NCBI GenBank assembly: GCA_014860005.1
Contig: JACZKP010000211.1
Coordinates: 1-19,907, forward strand
Direction: 5' to 3'
Length of the DNA stretch: 19,907 bases
Source of the DNA: Verrucomicrobiota bacterium
GTDB lineage: Bacteria; Verrucomicrobiota; Verrucomicrobiae; Limisphaerales; UBA11358
Shown: positions 1 through 6,323 of the stretch, piece after piece
Position numbering within the stretch: position 1 is the first letter of the stretch
How the letters are laid out: each line of letters opens with the position of its first letter
Program-made: the position numbers and the translations under genes
Notes under the pieces: generated by a model
Told to the model about the DNA's origin: nothing
Database searches by the model: none
What the model saw: the letters and a program-made list of their open reading frames with translations, nothing else

Positions 1-59
1 AGATCGCAGGGCAGAAACATCGGCGTCTGGCGATCCACATTTACAAAACGTGCAGACAT
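1..59 (-). CDS. IS1182-like transposase, N-terminal fragment cut by window edge
   Basis: Reading the minus strand from the ATG at 57-59 gives an open frame that runs off the window. Its twenty residues begin MSARFVNVDRQTP and continue MFLPCDL. From family knowledge, this opening (a short 'RFxxxDRxTPxLLPxDL' stretch) is typical of IS1182-family DDE transposases, which cut and paste their own element. Only the first 20 residues are visible, so no catalytic residue can be checked and the family call rests on the N-terminal signature alone. The roughly 80 bases before the start would be the element's outer end. Confidence 0.6.
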   Translation of the reverse strand, partial: MSARFVNVDRQTPMFLPCD

Positions 60-160
60 GGCCTTTGGATCCGTACCGCCCCCTTTTTGTTCAAACTATT
101 TTCAGAAATCTCTTCGCGCTAAGTCCGACAGGCTGCTAGCGCGCAGCGAAGTCGTCGGCA
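60..160. mobile_element. Probable outer end of the IS element
   Basis: This non-coding stretch lies between the transposase start and the end of the neighbouring gene. The segment at 122-138 (agtccgacaggctgcta) is of the kind I associate with insertion-sequence termini in many environmental bacteria. The opposite end lies outside the window, so the terminal inverted repeat and target duplication cannot be confirmed. The exact boundary is uncertain. Confidence 0.35.
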
Positions 161-179
161 AATGGAACTTTCCTGTGGG

Positions 180-225
180 CGTTCGACCGGACTCATGAGA
201 GAACGGCGGCCCGTTCGACCGGACT
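180..225. repeat. 14-bp direct repeat at the 3' end of the pseudouridine synthase gene
   Basis: The word cgttcgaccggact occurs at 180-193 and again at 212-225, a 32-base period. The inner copy is coding (residues SPVER of the RluE-type enzyme) and the outer copy starts exactly at the stop codon. The match is exact. It may be a small tandem duplication near the adjacent insertion-sequence end, or chance plus slippage. Confidence 0.6.
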
Positions 226-882
226 TAATTCTCTCCATCGGCCCGGCGGGAGATCGCCCAGCCAGAATCCGCCGATTCGGACTCGAATCAATCGCAAGGT
301 CGGATGACCGATGGCCGCAGTCATGCGCCGAACTTGACGGTTCTTGCCCTCAATCAACTCCAAGCCAAGCCAGCAGGTGGGCACGTTCTTGCGAAAGCGG
401 ATGGGCGGGTTACGCGGTGGCAACTGCTGCCCTGTCGGCGTCAAACGTAAAGTCAGAGAATCTTGCGCTTCTTCCCTCGTGTTATCGCTTTTCCAATCGG
501 ATGGGGGGAGACTGGCTTTCGGGCCAACGAAAGAAGATTCTGCCCGCACCTCCGGCTGCGGCTCCAGAATCCAGGCGCGACAGGGCAGGGTCTTCATACC
601 CTGAACCTCCAGGCCACCGCAGAGCTTTTGGAATGCTTCACGGGTGGGGAGGCGTTCAATCTGCGCCCAATACTCCCGCTCATGCGCGTGGCGCGGATGC
701 AGCAATCGCTCGTTCATTCCCGCCTCCTCGCTCAACAACATCAGCCCTTCCGAATCCGCATCCAGCCGGCCAAGCGGATACACGTTCTTTGGAAAACCAA
801 AATCCGCCAGCGTGCGATGCGGGGAGCCGTCCGGCGTGAATTGCGAGAGAACGCCATGCGGTTTGTGGAAGGCAATGAGCAC
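193..882 (-). CDS. rluE: RluE-type 23S rRNA pseudouridine synthase
   Basis: Predicted to isomerise a specific uridine of 23S rRNA to pseudouridine in the cytoplasm (position 2457 in the E. coli RluE case). The 229-residue product shows the RsuA/RluE family signature GRLDADSEGLMLL at residues 38-50, with Asp41 as the expected nucleophile. It also has PRNPPIRFRK at 156-165 and EGKNRQVRRMTAAIGHPTLR at 178-197. There is no N-terminal S4 domain, as expected for RluE. The start is a GTG at 880-882, 27 bases after the thiG stop, so the two genes probably share a transcript. Residues about 108-152 form a polar insertion between WILEP and LPPRNPP that is not present in E. coli RluE as I remember it. 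The catalytic parts look intact, so I treat the gene as functional. Homology to the RluE branch is clear; the exact modified base is inferred. Confidence 0.88.
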   Translation of the reverse strand: MLIAFHKPHGVLSQFTPDGSPHRTLADFGFPKNVYPLGRLDADSEGLMLLSEEAGMNERLLHPRHAHEREYWAQIERLPTREAFQKLCGGLEVQGMKTLPCRAWILEPQPEVRAESSFVGPKASLPPSDWKSDNTREEAQDSLTLRLTPTGQQLPPRNPPIRFRKNVPTCWLGLELIEGKNRQVRRMTAAIGHPTLRLIRVRIGGFWLGDLPPGRWRELSPVERAAVLS

Positions 883-909
883 GGCAAGGCGATGATAGCG
901 GCAGAACGG

Positions 910-1698
910 TCAGTCGAGGAACGCTGTGAGCGGGCTGGTCGCACTGGCCGTCTGCTGCTGCGTCGCCAGCCCGGATTCGTAGGCCGAGCGGCCGGCTTCC
1001 ACGGCCATTTTGAATGCCACCGCCATCCGGTTCGGATCACTTGCCACAGCGATGGCGGTGTTCACCAGCACTGCATCCGCGCCAAGTTCCATGGCTTCTG
1101 CCGCGTGACTGGGCGCCCCAAGCCCGGCGTCCACCACGACCGGCACGGTCGCCTGCTCAATGATAATGCGAATCTGGTCCCGCGTCTGGATGCCGCGATT
1201 CGAGCCGATGGGCGAGCCCAATGGCATCACGGTGGCGGTACCGATGTCCTGCAGGCGCTTCGCCAGTACCGGATCGGCATTGATGTACGGCAACACTGTG
1301 AAACCTTCCTTCACGAGCCTTTCGGCGGCAAGGAACGTCTCCACCGGATCAGGCAGCAGGTAACGCGGATCGGGATGGATTTCCAATTTCACCCATTTTG
1401 GCATGCCCGCGGCGACGGCGAGCCGCGCGAGGCGCACGGCTTCGTCGGCATTCATGGCGCCGCTCGTGTTGGGTAGCAGGAGGTATTTATCCGGGTCAAC
1501 AAATTCCAAAATGTTGGCAAACGGATCCTTCTTGCCGGTCAAATCGGCGCGGCGCAGTGCCACGGTGACCATTTCCGTGCCGCTGGCGGCCAGCGCGTCG
1601 CGCATCGCTTCCGGCGAAGCGAATTTGCCGGTGCCGAGAATCAGCCGTGAACGAAACGTCCGCCCAGCTATGACCAATGATTGATTAGCGAAAGCCAC
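910..1698 (-). CDS. thiG: Thiazole synthase ThiG
   Basis: ThiG makes the thiazole phosphate half of thiamine in the cytoplasm from deoxyxylulose 5-phosphate, dehydroglycine and the thiocarboxylate of the carrier ThiS. The sequence shows the full (beta/alpha)8 barrel: [10 protein letters not shown] near the start, then [40 protein letters not shown] (its Lys is the expected Schiff-base residue), [34 protein letters not shown] and [11 protein letters not shown] chose the GTG at 1696-1698, giving 262 residues, the normal family length; the open frame continues upstream, but that part reads unlike ThiG and lies antisense to another gene. No thiS, thiH or thiE is present in the window, and the sequence where an upstream partner would lie is broken near 1800. 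rluE follows 27 bases downstream. Confidence 0.95.
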   Translation of the reverse strand: MAFANQSLVIAGRTFRSRLILGTGKFASPEAMRDALAASGTEMVTVALRRADLTGKKDPFANILEFVDPDKYLLLPNTSGAMNADEAVRLARLAVAAGMPKWVKLEIHPDPRYLLPDPVETFLAAERLVKEGFTVLPYINADPVLAKRLQDIGTATVMPLGSPIGSNRGIQTRDQIRIIIEQATVPVVVDAGLGAPSHAAEAMELGADAVLVNTAIAVASDPNRMAVAFKMAVEAGRSAYESGLATQQQTASATSPLTAFLD

Positions 1699-1800
1699 GG
1701 GCGGCAATCTGGCGGGAATGAAAGGGCTTGTCGAGAACTGAGCCGTCTCCCGTGCCGTCGGCGAACAAACCCTGCCGCAGATGCAGGAACAACTCCACTC
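1685..1800 (-). pseudogene. 3' remnant of an unknown gene overlapping the thiG start
   Basis: On the minus strand the frame ending at the TAA at 1685-1687 gives a tail reading [19 protein letters not shown] followed by [18 protein letters not shown]. Its third codon positions are mostly G or C, as in real genes here, and its stop overlaps the thiG GTG start by 14 bases, as in translationally coupled operons. Further upstream the same frame becomes antisense to the isomerase remnant, so the true coding part seems to end near 1800. I do not recognise the family. A neighbouring thiamine-operon gene is possible but unproven. The tail could also be a chance open frame. Confidence 0.35.
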
Positions 1801-2260
1801 CCACCCCGCCCGTTGCTTGCCAATGATTGACCGGTTCTGCAACGAATACGGCATCAATGTTTCCCTCCACAATCATGATCAGAAGGGATCGCCGGATTAT
1901 TGGCATCCCGAAAAAGTCCTTCAGGCGTGCCAGGGCCGCAGCAAACGCATCGGCGCGTGCGGCGACCTCGGTTACTGGATGCGCTCGGGTATTGATCCCA
2001 TCCAGGCCGTGCGCACGCTCAAGGACCGCCTCTTGACCGTGCAGATGCACGACCTCCACGCCACCGGCAGCGACGGTCACGACGTGCCGTGGGGCACAGG
2101 CATCGGCAAATCTGAGGAATTCTTCCGCGAACTGCATCGCCTGGGCATCAAGCCAACGATGATCGGTCTGGAGTATTCCTACGATTGGTTCGAGTCACTG
2201 CCCAAGGTCGCGCAGTGCATCGAGTTCTTTAACGCGACGACTCTGAAACTTGCGCCCTGA
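1742..2260 (+). pseudogene. Sugar-phosphate isomerase/epimerase-like TIM barrel, 5'-truncated
   Basis: From about 1810 the frame matches the C-terminal half of the xylose-isomerase-like TIM-barrel family (AP endonuclease family 2 superfamily). It reads [19 protein letters not shown], then RIGACGDLGYWMRSGIDPI, LLTVQMHDLH, HDVPWGTGIG, TMIGLEYSYDW and VAQCIEFF. The His/Asp/Glu metal-site residues of the C-terminal strands are visible (HNHD, GDLGYW, HDL, LEYSY). Full members have about 270-300 residues, usually with a signal peptide; here a TGA at 1739-1741 closes the frame and roughly the first 120-130 residues are missing. An ATG at 1781 could start a 159-residue protein, but half a barrel should not fold into an active enzyme. 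The stop lies 13 bases before the HEAT-repeat gene, suggesting one former operon. Confidence 0.75.
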
Positions 2261-2262
2261 CC

Positions 2263-2267
2263 AGGAG
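2263..2267 (+). promoter_or_regulatory. Shine-Dalgarno AGGAG for the HEAT-repeat gene
   Basis: AGGAG lies six bases before the ATG at 2274-2276 and decides that start over the in-frame ATG at 2250, which would sit inside the preceding reading frame and has no such site. Confidence 0.75.
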
Positions 2268-2273
2268 ACACTA

Positions 2274-3020
2274 ATGCCGCAATCCATCCCCACCCAAACG
2301 AAGCCGGACGCCGCCGCACTGGACGCCGCGTTCGAGGCCTTGAAAACTTACGACCAGGGTTCAAGCCGCGGCGCGCTCATGCCAATTGACGAAGCCGTGA
2401 TGGCGTCGCTCGACGACAAGGCCGCCCAGAAGGAGCTGGAACAGCGACTGGCGACGGCACTCCAACACGGCGGTTCAGCGGTCGCCCGCGAATACATCTG
2501 TTCCAAGCTCGCGGTGATCGGTTCAGAGGTTTGTGTTCCGGCGTTGGCGGCACAGCTCAACGCGCCCCAGTTTGCCAACGCGGCGCGCAATGCCCTCGAA
2601 GCCATCCCCGGTGCTCAGGCGACGAAGGCGTTGCGCGACAACCTGGCAAAAACGGAAGGTGCGCAGAAGGTCGGCGTGATCAACTCCCTGGGCGCGCGAC
2701 GTGATGCCGACAGCGTCCGCGCTTTGACCGCTTTGCTCAAGCATGACGATGCCGGAGTTGCCGGTGCCGCTGCGGCGGCTTTGGGCGACATTGCCACCAC
2801 CAATGCCGCGAAGGCGCTGCGTGAGTATCAGCCGAAGGCACCGGAGGCGCTTCGCCTGAAAGTGGCTGATGCCATTTTAACCTGCGCCGAACGATTGTTG
2901 GCCGCTGGCAAGCGAGCCGACGCGCAGACACTTTACCAACTGCTTGCAACGACTTCGCAGCCGAATCACATTCAGCACGCCGCGGCTCGTGGATTGGAAG
3001 TGGCTTCGGGGAGGAAGTAG
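2274..3020 (+). CDS. HEAT-repeat protein
   Basis: A 248-residue, alanine- and leucine-rich all-helical protein with no signal peptide or membrane segment. Repeated helical pairs are visible from about residue 60, for example SEVCVPALAAQLNAPQFANA, ALRDNLAKTEGAQKVGVINS followed by LGARRDADSVRALTALLKHDD, and AGVAGAAAAALGDIATTNAA. These match the HEAT/PBS-lyase-type repeat pattern, a scaffold for protein-protein contacts. From family knowledge, similar segments with the phrase 'GVINSLGARRD' occur in Planctomycetes and Verrucomicrobia next to, or fused with, ThuA-like and isomerase-like sugar proteins. That fits the isomerase remnant 13 bases upstream. The chain ends soon after a complete repeat (GLEVASGRK), so it may have lost further repeats. 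Partner and substrate are unknown. Confidence 0.8.
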   Translation: MPQSIPTQTKPDAAALDAAFEALKTYDQGSSRGALMPIDEAVMASLDDKAAQKELEQRLATALQHGGSAVAREYICSKLAVIGSEVCVPALAAQLNAPQFANAARNALEAIPGAQATKALRDNLAKTEGAQKVGVINSLGARRDADSVRALTALLKHDDAGVAGAAAAALGDIATTNAAKALREYQPKAPEALRLKVADAILTCAERLLAAGKRADAQTLYQLLATTSQPNHIQHAAARGLEVASGRK

Positions 3021-3137
3021 TTTGGAAGTGTCAGGCAGGAAAATTCACGGCAAGAAAATGAGATCGTTCCCAGGCTCTCCTGCCTTCAATTCCTTCCTGT
3101 GCCGTGTCGCACTGCATTGGCTGGGTGCGCTTCAATA

Positions 3138-3288
3138 AACCAGCACCAACACCGCCGCTTGCACCAGAAGAGCAAGCCACGAAGCGACCGATAGCTCGCA
3201 AAGCGACTGACGATAATTCACCCTCTCCGCGGGGGAGAGGGCCGGGGTGAGGGCGAGCGTTCCAATCAAGACCAATACCGCCGCCTGC
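3138..3288. repeat. Imperfect 25-bp direct repeats flanking the REP-like element
   Basis: Positions 3138-3162 and 3264-3288 match at 20 of 25 bases; the shared core is accgccgc. The pair brackets about 100 bases containing the REP-like palindrome. On the minus strand both copies encode nearly the same phrase (QAAVLVLV/QAAVLVLI), so they may derive from duplicated coding sequence. Confidence 0.5.
3221..3263 (+). repeat. REP-like palindrome, copy 1 (CCCTCTCC...GGAGAGGG-GCCGGGGTGAGGG)
   Basis: A hairpin-forming head (ccctctccgcgggggagagg) is followed by a conserved tail gccggggtgagggcgagcgttcc. The same head-plus-tail arrangement recurs at 6217-6257 in the same orientation, including the final gcgagcgttcc, and at 5965-5996 in the opposite orientation. 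Confidence 0.85.
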
Positions 3289-3380
3289 TCTGCCGGCCTG
3301 ATGGAGTTTAACCACGAAACACACGAACTACACGAAAGCCTGAAACGGAAAACCACCCCGCCAATTACTTCATGCCGGAC

Positions 3381-3620
3381 TCAAAGCTCGTTCACAAGGT
3401 CGCGGACATGAACACCCAAAGCCCGAGCGATTTTTACCAGAGAATCTACAGACGGTGATTCTTTGCCTCGCTCCACGCGGCTGATGAACACGGTTGAGAG
3501 GCCAGCTTTTTCGGCCAGTTTTTCCTGACTGACGCCCACTTTCTTGCGTTCGGCACGGATTGCCTCGCCAAGCAGACGACGGTGTTGTTGGATTGCCAAC
3601 ATGGGCAATCCAGAGAACAA
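3381..3620 (-). CDS. XRE-family helix-turn-helix transcriptional regulator
   Basis: A 79-residue single-domain DNA-binding protein of the lambda-Cro/XRE type. Residues about 17-73 form the domain, with the helix-turn-helix at VSQEKLAEKAGLSTVFISRV and the family phrase ERGKESPSVDSLVKIARALG after it, ending with VRDLVNEL. There is no sensor or oligomerisation domain, so it is a minimal repressor of the kind found in restriction-modification controllers, toxin-antitoxin units and small regulatory circuits. The start could be the ATG at 3620 or the one at 3602 (MLAIQQH). It is divergent from the Kelch gene across about 100 bases, so it might regulate itself and that gene, but no operator palindrome stands out. 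Confidence 0.88.
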   Translation of the reverse strand: MFSGLPMLAIQQHRRLLGEAIRAERKKVGVSQEKLAEKAGLSTVFISRVERGKESPSVDSLVKIARALGVHVRDLVNEL

Positions 3621-3717
3621 GAAACACGTAATCCAACCATGTCGTTAACGACTGATTTGTGTCCTTGACGGATAACTCGAAAAGGGGCTGAATCACGATT
3701 ACGACAAGAGAAGTTGA

Positions 3718-4758
3718 ATGAGCAAACATCGTCTTATGAAAAACACTAAAAGTCTCCTTACGAATATGAAGAGCAATTCGTTTATGGTCCTTTGCCTCAC
3801 GTTGAGTTTTGGAGCAAAGGCGGATGAAGACTTTGTCTATACTGGATCAATGAGCACCGCCCGCTATGCTCACACAGCGTCGATGCTACCCAATGGCAAG
3901 GTTCTGGTCGCAGGAGGGGCGTACGGTGCCGACATCCCCGTTTCCAGCGCGGAGTTGTATGACCCGAACACGGGGGTTTGGACGACCACCGCCTCGTTGG
4001 ACGTCGCCCGCCAATATCACTCGGCCACGCTGCTCAACGATGGCAGGGTGCTGGTCGCAGGAGGGGCCACTATCAACGCGATTTCCAGTGTAGAGTTGTA
4101 TGACCCAGCCACGGGGAACTGGGCGGTGACCAATTCCTTAACGACCCCTCGTCAAAGTCACGTGGCGATCTTGCTGGCCAACGGCAAAGTGCTGGTCGCG
4201 GGGGGATACAACGTTGGCACGACTTTTTCCACCTGCGAGTTGTACAATCCGGCCACAGGGACATGGACGCCAACCGGTTCATTAAGTTACCCTCGCATAC
4301 ACCACACCGTAGCAATGCTGCAAAACGGAAAGGTGCTGGTCGTGGGTGGTGTCACCGCCGAAGGCCCCTATCACGCAATCTCAGAATTATACGAAACGGC
4401 CTCGGGGACGTGGACGGTCTCCGGCACGTTGAACGCCGCTCGCATTCTTCATACGATGACCTTGTTGCCTAATGGTCAGCCTTTGGTCGCAGGGGGCAGC
4501 AATCCCAGCCGCGTCGTTCTTTCCAGTGCGGAGTTGTACAATCCCGGCCCGCGAATAGGTTTGATTAAGGCGGTCAAACCATCGTTCACTGCGCTATCGC
4601 TAGGCACCAACTACCAGTTGCAGCTTTCGGGCAACTTAATCAACTGGACGAACCACGGTTCGGCCTTCACGGCCACAAACAACAACATGATTTATCCACA
4701 GTATTGGGACGTGGACAATTGGGGCAGTCTTTACTTCCGGTTGAAAGTTGCGCCGTGA
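3718..4758 (+). CDS. Secreted Kelch-repeat beta-propeller protein
   Basis: A 346-residue protein with a long basic N-terminus and a hydrophobic segment (FMVLCLTLSFGAKA, about residues 22-35) that looks like a signal peptide. The body carries five repeats with the Kelch pattern: a 'xARxxHxAxxLxNGKVLVAGG' strand pair followed by 'SSxELYDPxTGxWxxTxSL'. The VLVAGG-type motifs lie near residues 63, 111, 159, 208 and 257. This predicts a beta-propeller for binding proteins or carbohydrates. The C-terminus (QLQLSGNLINWTNH to YFRLKVAP) resembles the short beta segment common at the ends of verrucomicrobial secreted proteins. The start at 3718 has a purine-rich site (agagaag) upstream; the ATG at 3766 would give a more ordinary signal peptide. 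The target is unknown. Galactose oxidase is unlikely because the chain is short and I see no copper-site pattern. Confidence 0.82.
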   Translation: MSKHRLMKNTKSLLTNMKSNSFMVLCLTLSFGAKADEDFVYTGSMSTARYAHTASMLPNGKVLVAGGAYGADIPVSSAELYDPNTGVWTTTASLDVARQYHSATLLNDGRVLVAGGATINAISSVELYDPATGNWAVTNSLTTPRQSHVAILLANGKVLVAGGYNVGTTFSTCELYNPATGTWTPTGSLSYPRIHHTVAMLQNGKVLVVGGVTAEGPYHAISELYETASGTWTVSGTLNAARILHTMTLLPNGQPLVAGGSNPSRVVLSSAELYNPGPRIGLIKAVKPSFTALSLGTNYQLQLSGNLINWTNHGSAFTATNNNMIYPQYWDVDNWGSLYFRLKVAP

Positions 4759-4762
4759 ATTC

Positions 4763-5317
4763 ATGAAAACGATCGCATGTCTGGCATGGGGATCTTTGAC
4801 TTGGGATCCAGGAGAATTGCCCATTCGCCGAAAATGGTATGACGACGGGCCTATGGTGCGTGTGGAATTTCTCAGAAGATCCAATGGTGGGCGACTCACG
4901 CTGGTCCTGCACAAGTCTGCTCTTCCTGTACGTAGCCTTTGGGCATTGATGGACCTAAATGAGATAGAGCCTGCGAGAAAAGCACTTCGGGCCAGAGAAC
5001 GGATTGGCCGAGATAAACCGGATAATTGGATTGGCAGTTGGAAAATTGGAGACGCTGCGCCGGACTGCATTATTGGATTGGCCGCTTGGGCTGCGTCACA
5101 TGGGTTGGATGCGGTAATCTGGACGGCGCTGCCAGCCAAATTCCACGGCAATGATGGAGAAAACCCATCCGAGAAGGACGCTGTCCGATATCTCGAAAAT
5201 TTGAGAGGTGCAGAGCGAGACGCGGCCGAGCGTTATATCCGGAGGGCACCCAAGCAAATTGATACCGAATACCGTCGTCGTTTCGAGGCTGCCTTTGGTT
5301 GGACATACCAAGAATGA
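4763..5317 (+). CDS. Gamma-glutamylcyclotransferase-like (AIG2-like fold) protein
   Basis: A 184-residue cytoplasmic protein starting at the ATG four bases after the Kelch stop. Its opening, MKTIACLAWGSLTWDPGELP, resembles a group of bacterial proteins with the gamma-glutamylcyclotransferase fold, where a 'xYGSL/xWGSL' loop binds the gamma-glutamyl group. It continues with DGPMVRVEFLRRSNGGRLTL, again typical of that group. Later parts (DAVIWTALPAKF, YIRRAPKQIDTEYRRRFE) match the general layout of these proteins from memory. The substrate is unknown. The tight spacing suggests co-transcription with the Kelch gene, although one protein is exported and the other is not, so a shared function is not obvious. 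Confidence 0.6.
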   Translation: MKTIACLAWGSLTWDPGELPIRRKWYDDGPMVRVEFLRRSNGGRLTLVLHKSALPVRSLWALMDLNEIEPARKALRARERIGRDKPDNWIGSWKIGDAAPDCIIGLAAWAASHGLDAVIWTALPAKFHGNDGENPSEKDAVRYLENLRGAERDAAERYIRRAPKQIDTEYRRRFEAAFGWTYQE

Positions 5318-5333
5318 CGGCGTTTCGACCGTC

Positions 5334-5446
5334 GCGGAGACGCAAAGAGAGATCCAGTTTTCCTTACGCCTTCCGCCTGCCTCTGATTTCGGCGGGACAA
5401 GTTTGATTCCAGCGCGCCGCATCGGATTTCGGCGAGATAGGTTGGT
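5334..5446. repeat. Dispersed repeat A, copy 1
   Basis: The series gcggagacgcaaag / ccagttttcc / cgccttccgcc / ctgattt / gacaagtt seen here recurs in the same order at 5857-5942. Inside this copy the phrase gatttcggcg-gacaagtt is also partly duplicated (about 5384-5405 and 5424-5444). Confidence 0.75.
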
Positions 5447-5519
5447 AGGGCGCGGCACTCCGTGCGCGCCGTCTTTGGTCTGCGGACGCCCGGCGCGCAG
5501 CGGACTGACGCGCCCTACC
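5444..5519. repeat. Nested inverted repeat (GGTAGGGCGCG...CGCGCCCTACC)
   Basis: The outer arms at 5444-5454 and 5509-5519 are perfect 11-base inverted repeats. Inner arms at 5463-5471 (tgcgcgccg) and 5491-5499 (cggcgcgca) are also perfect. Together they would fold into a two-level stem of 76 bases. The size and structure fit a small MITE/REP-type element, with no coding capacity. Confidence 0.8.
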
Positions 5520-5576
5520 TTTTCCCAGCGCCAGCGGCGCGGCATATTTGTAGAACGTCCGCCCACAAAACATCCC

Positions 5577-5624
5577 AAGCTCCGGAGGAGTGACATCGGG
5601 AATATGCCACTCCTGACGGAGCTT
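5577..5624. repeat. Inverted repeat (AAGCTCCGGAGGAGTG...CACTCCTGACGGAGCTT)
   Basis: The left arm at 5577-5592 and right arm at 5608-5624 are complementary except around one inserted base. The intervening segment reads acatcgggaatatgc. No gene lies close enough upstream in either orientation to make this an ordinary terminator. Confidence 0.7.
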
Positions 5625-5760
5625 TGAATCATATTGGCTGCGTGAGCTACAAAGATTCCGCGCCTACGGCGCTGAGACGTTCATCGGTTTCCCTGCGGCT
5701 TGGCGGCTTGGCGACTTGGCGTTGAATTCCCCGCCCAATCCGAAAGCGGGGCTAAAGCCA

Positions 5761-5829
5761 CGCGCAGTCCAAACGCTCCGCGACTGCCGGGCGTTTGCGA
5801 ATCTCGCGAAGCGTCTGGACTGCGGCGCG
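5761..5829. repeat. Imperfect palindrome (cgcagtcc-aacgct-cgcga)
   Basis: The arm at 5761-5783 pairs with 5804-5829 (tcgcgaagcgtctggactgcgg). Mismatches are few: the core cgcagtcc-a-acgct-cgcga is shared on both arms. A free loop of about 20 bases lies between them. Confidence 0.7.
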
Positions 5830-5856
5830 TTCACCGCCGCTTTTCCCCGAGTGCGT

Positions 5857-5942
5857 GCGGAGACACAAAGAAGCTCTCCAGTTTTCCCTGCGCCTTCCGC
5901 CTTCATCTGATTTTGAAGTGACAAGTTGGCGAGACAGGTTGC
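5857..5942. repeat. Dispersed repeat A, copy 2
   Basis: Second copy of the sequence at 5334-5446, sharing gcggagac-caaag, ccagttttcc, cgccttccgcc, ctgattt, gacaagtt and gaga-aggtt in order. Divergence of point changes and small indels suggests old copies rather than a recent duplication. Confidence 0.75.
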
Positions 5943-5964
5943 GTTGAAAAACGTTTGACGACCT

Positions 5965-5996
5965 CCCTCACCCCGGCCCTCTCCCCAAGGAGAGGG
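5965..5996 (-). repeat. REP-like palindrome, copy 2 (inverted)
   Basis: Reads ccctcaccccggccctctcc, then ccaaggagaggg. This is the reverse complement of the tail-plus-head seen at 3221-3253 and 6217-6247, so the element sits in the opposite orientation here. Confidence 0.85.
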
Positions 5997-6100
5997 AGTC
6001 GCCATCGCCAGTCCTCCGATGGCTCAATGACTCACCAGCCAACTCCAGCGCACGACATTGCAAAAAATCTGCGAAGGATTCTCCCCCATGAACCCGAGCG

Positions 6101-6172
6101 CCTCCTCTCCCCGTCCCTCTCCTCCATTCGGAATGGAGGAGAGGGTGGCCGCAGGCCGGGAGAGGAGGGGCT
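6101..6172. repeat. Long hairpin with perfect 15-bp stem
   Basis: The arm at 6115-6129 (ccctctcctccattc) is followed after one base by its exact reverse complement at 6131-6145. Outer arms cctcctctcccc (6101-6112) and gggagaggaggg (6158-6169) extend the pairing imperfectly. The pyrimidine-rich head resembles the REP-like copies nearby, so it is probably a variant of that family. Confidence 0.8.
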
Positions 6173-6216
6173 CTGAGTTCGGGGGCTCAAAGCGGGAATC
6201 ATCATTTCGGCGAATT

Positions 6217-6257
6217 CTCTCCCCGGGGAAGAGGGCCGGGGTGAGGGCGAGCGTTCC
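6217..6257 (+). repeat. REP-like palindrome, copy 3
   Basis: Head ctctccccggggaagag followed by the conserved tail ggccggggtgagggcgagcg and ttcc, the same tail as at 3241-3263. It lies just past the 3' end of the minus-strand SGNH/DUF1080 gene, so it could also block read-through from either side. Confidence 0.85.
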
Positions 6258-6323
6258 TTCCATTCCCATCCTGATTCCCTTCGAGCAACATCTACCGCAC
6301 CGCTGCCTTAATACCGTCCGCGC

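Larger units (their letters stand above)
3021..3380. other. Non-coding stretch with REP-like palindrome and dispersed repeats
   Basis: No convincing gene is present on either strand. The stretch holds a palindromic GC-rich repeat (3221-3263), two 25-base imperfect direct repeats flanking it (3138-3162 and 3264-3288), and a 'aaccacgaaacacacgaact' type segment at 3310-3329. That last kind of sequence recurs between genes in many environmental genomes. The short minus-strand frames across it read through the palindrome and are not credible proteins. Confidence 0.6.
5318..6323. other. 1-kb non-coding repeat island
   Basis: No credible gene is seen on either strand. The stretch is a patchwork of palindromes and dispersed repeats, listed separately: a two-copy dispersed repeat (5334-5446 and 5857-5942), nested inverted repeats (5444-5519), two more stem-forming elements (5577-5624 and 5761-5829), two REP-like copies (5965-5996 and 6217-6257) and a long hairpin (6101-6172). 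Short open frames inside it simply translate these repeats. Confidence 0.75.

Noticed and set aside
463..1476. Plus-strand open frame spanning rluE and thiG
   Set aside because: It runs antisense through two well-supported genes and their gap, and its composition is typical of a shadow frame.
3132..3356. Minus-strand open frame with hydrophobic ends
   Set aside because: It reads through the REP-like palindrome (ALTPALSPAER is the usual translation of that repeat). At best it is a decayed gene tail.
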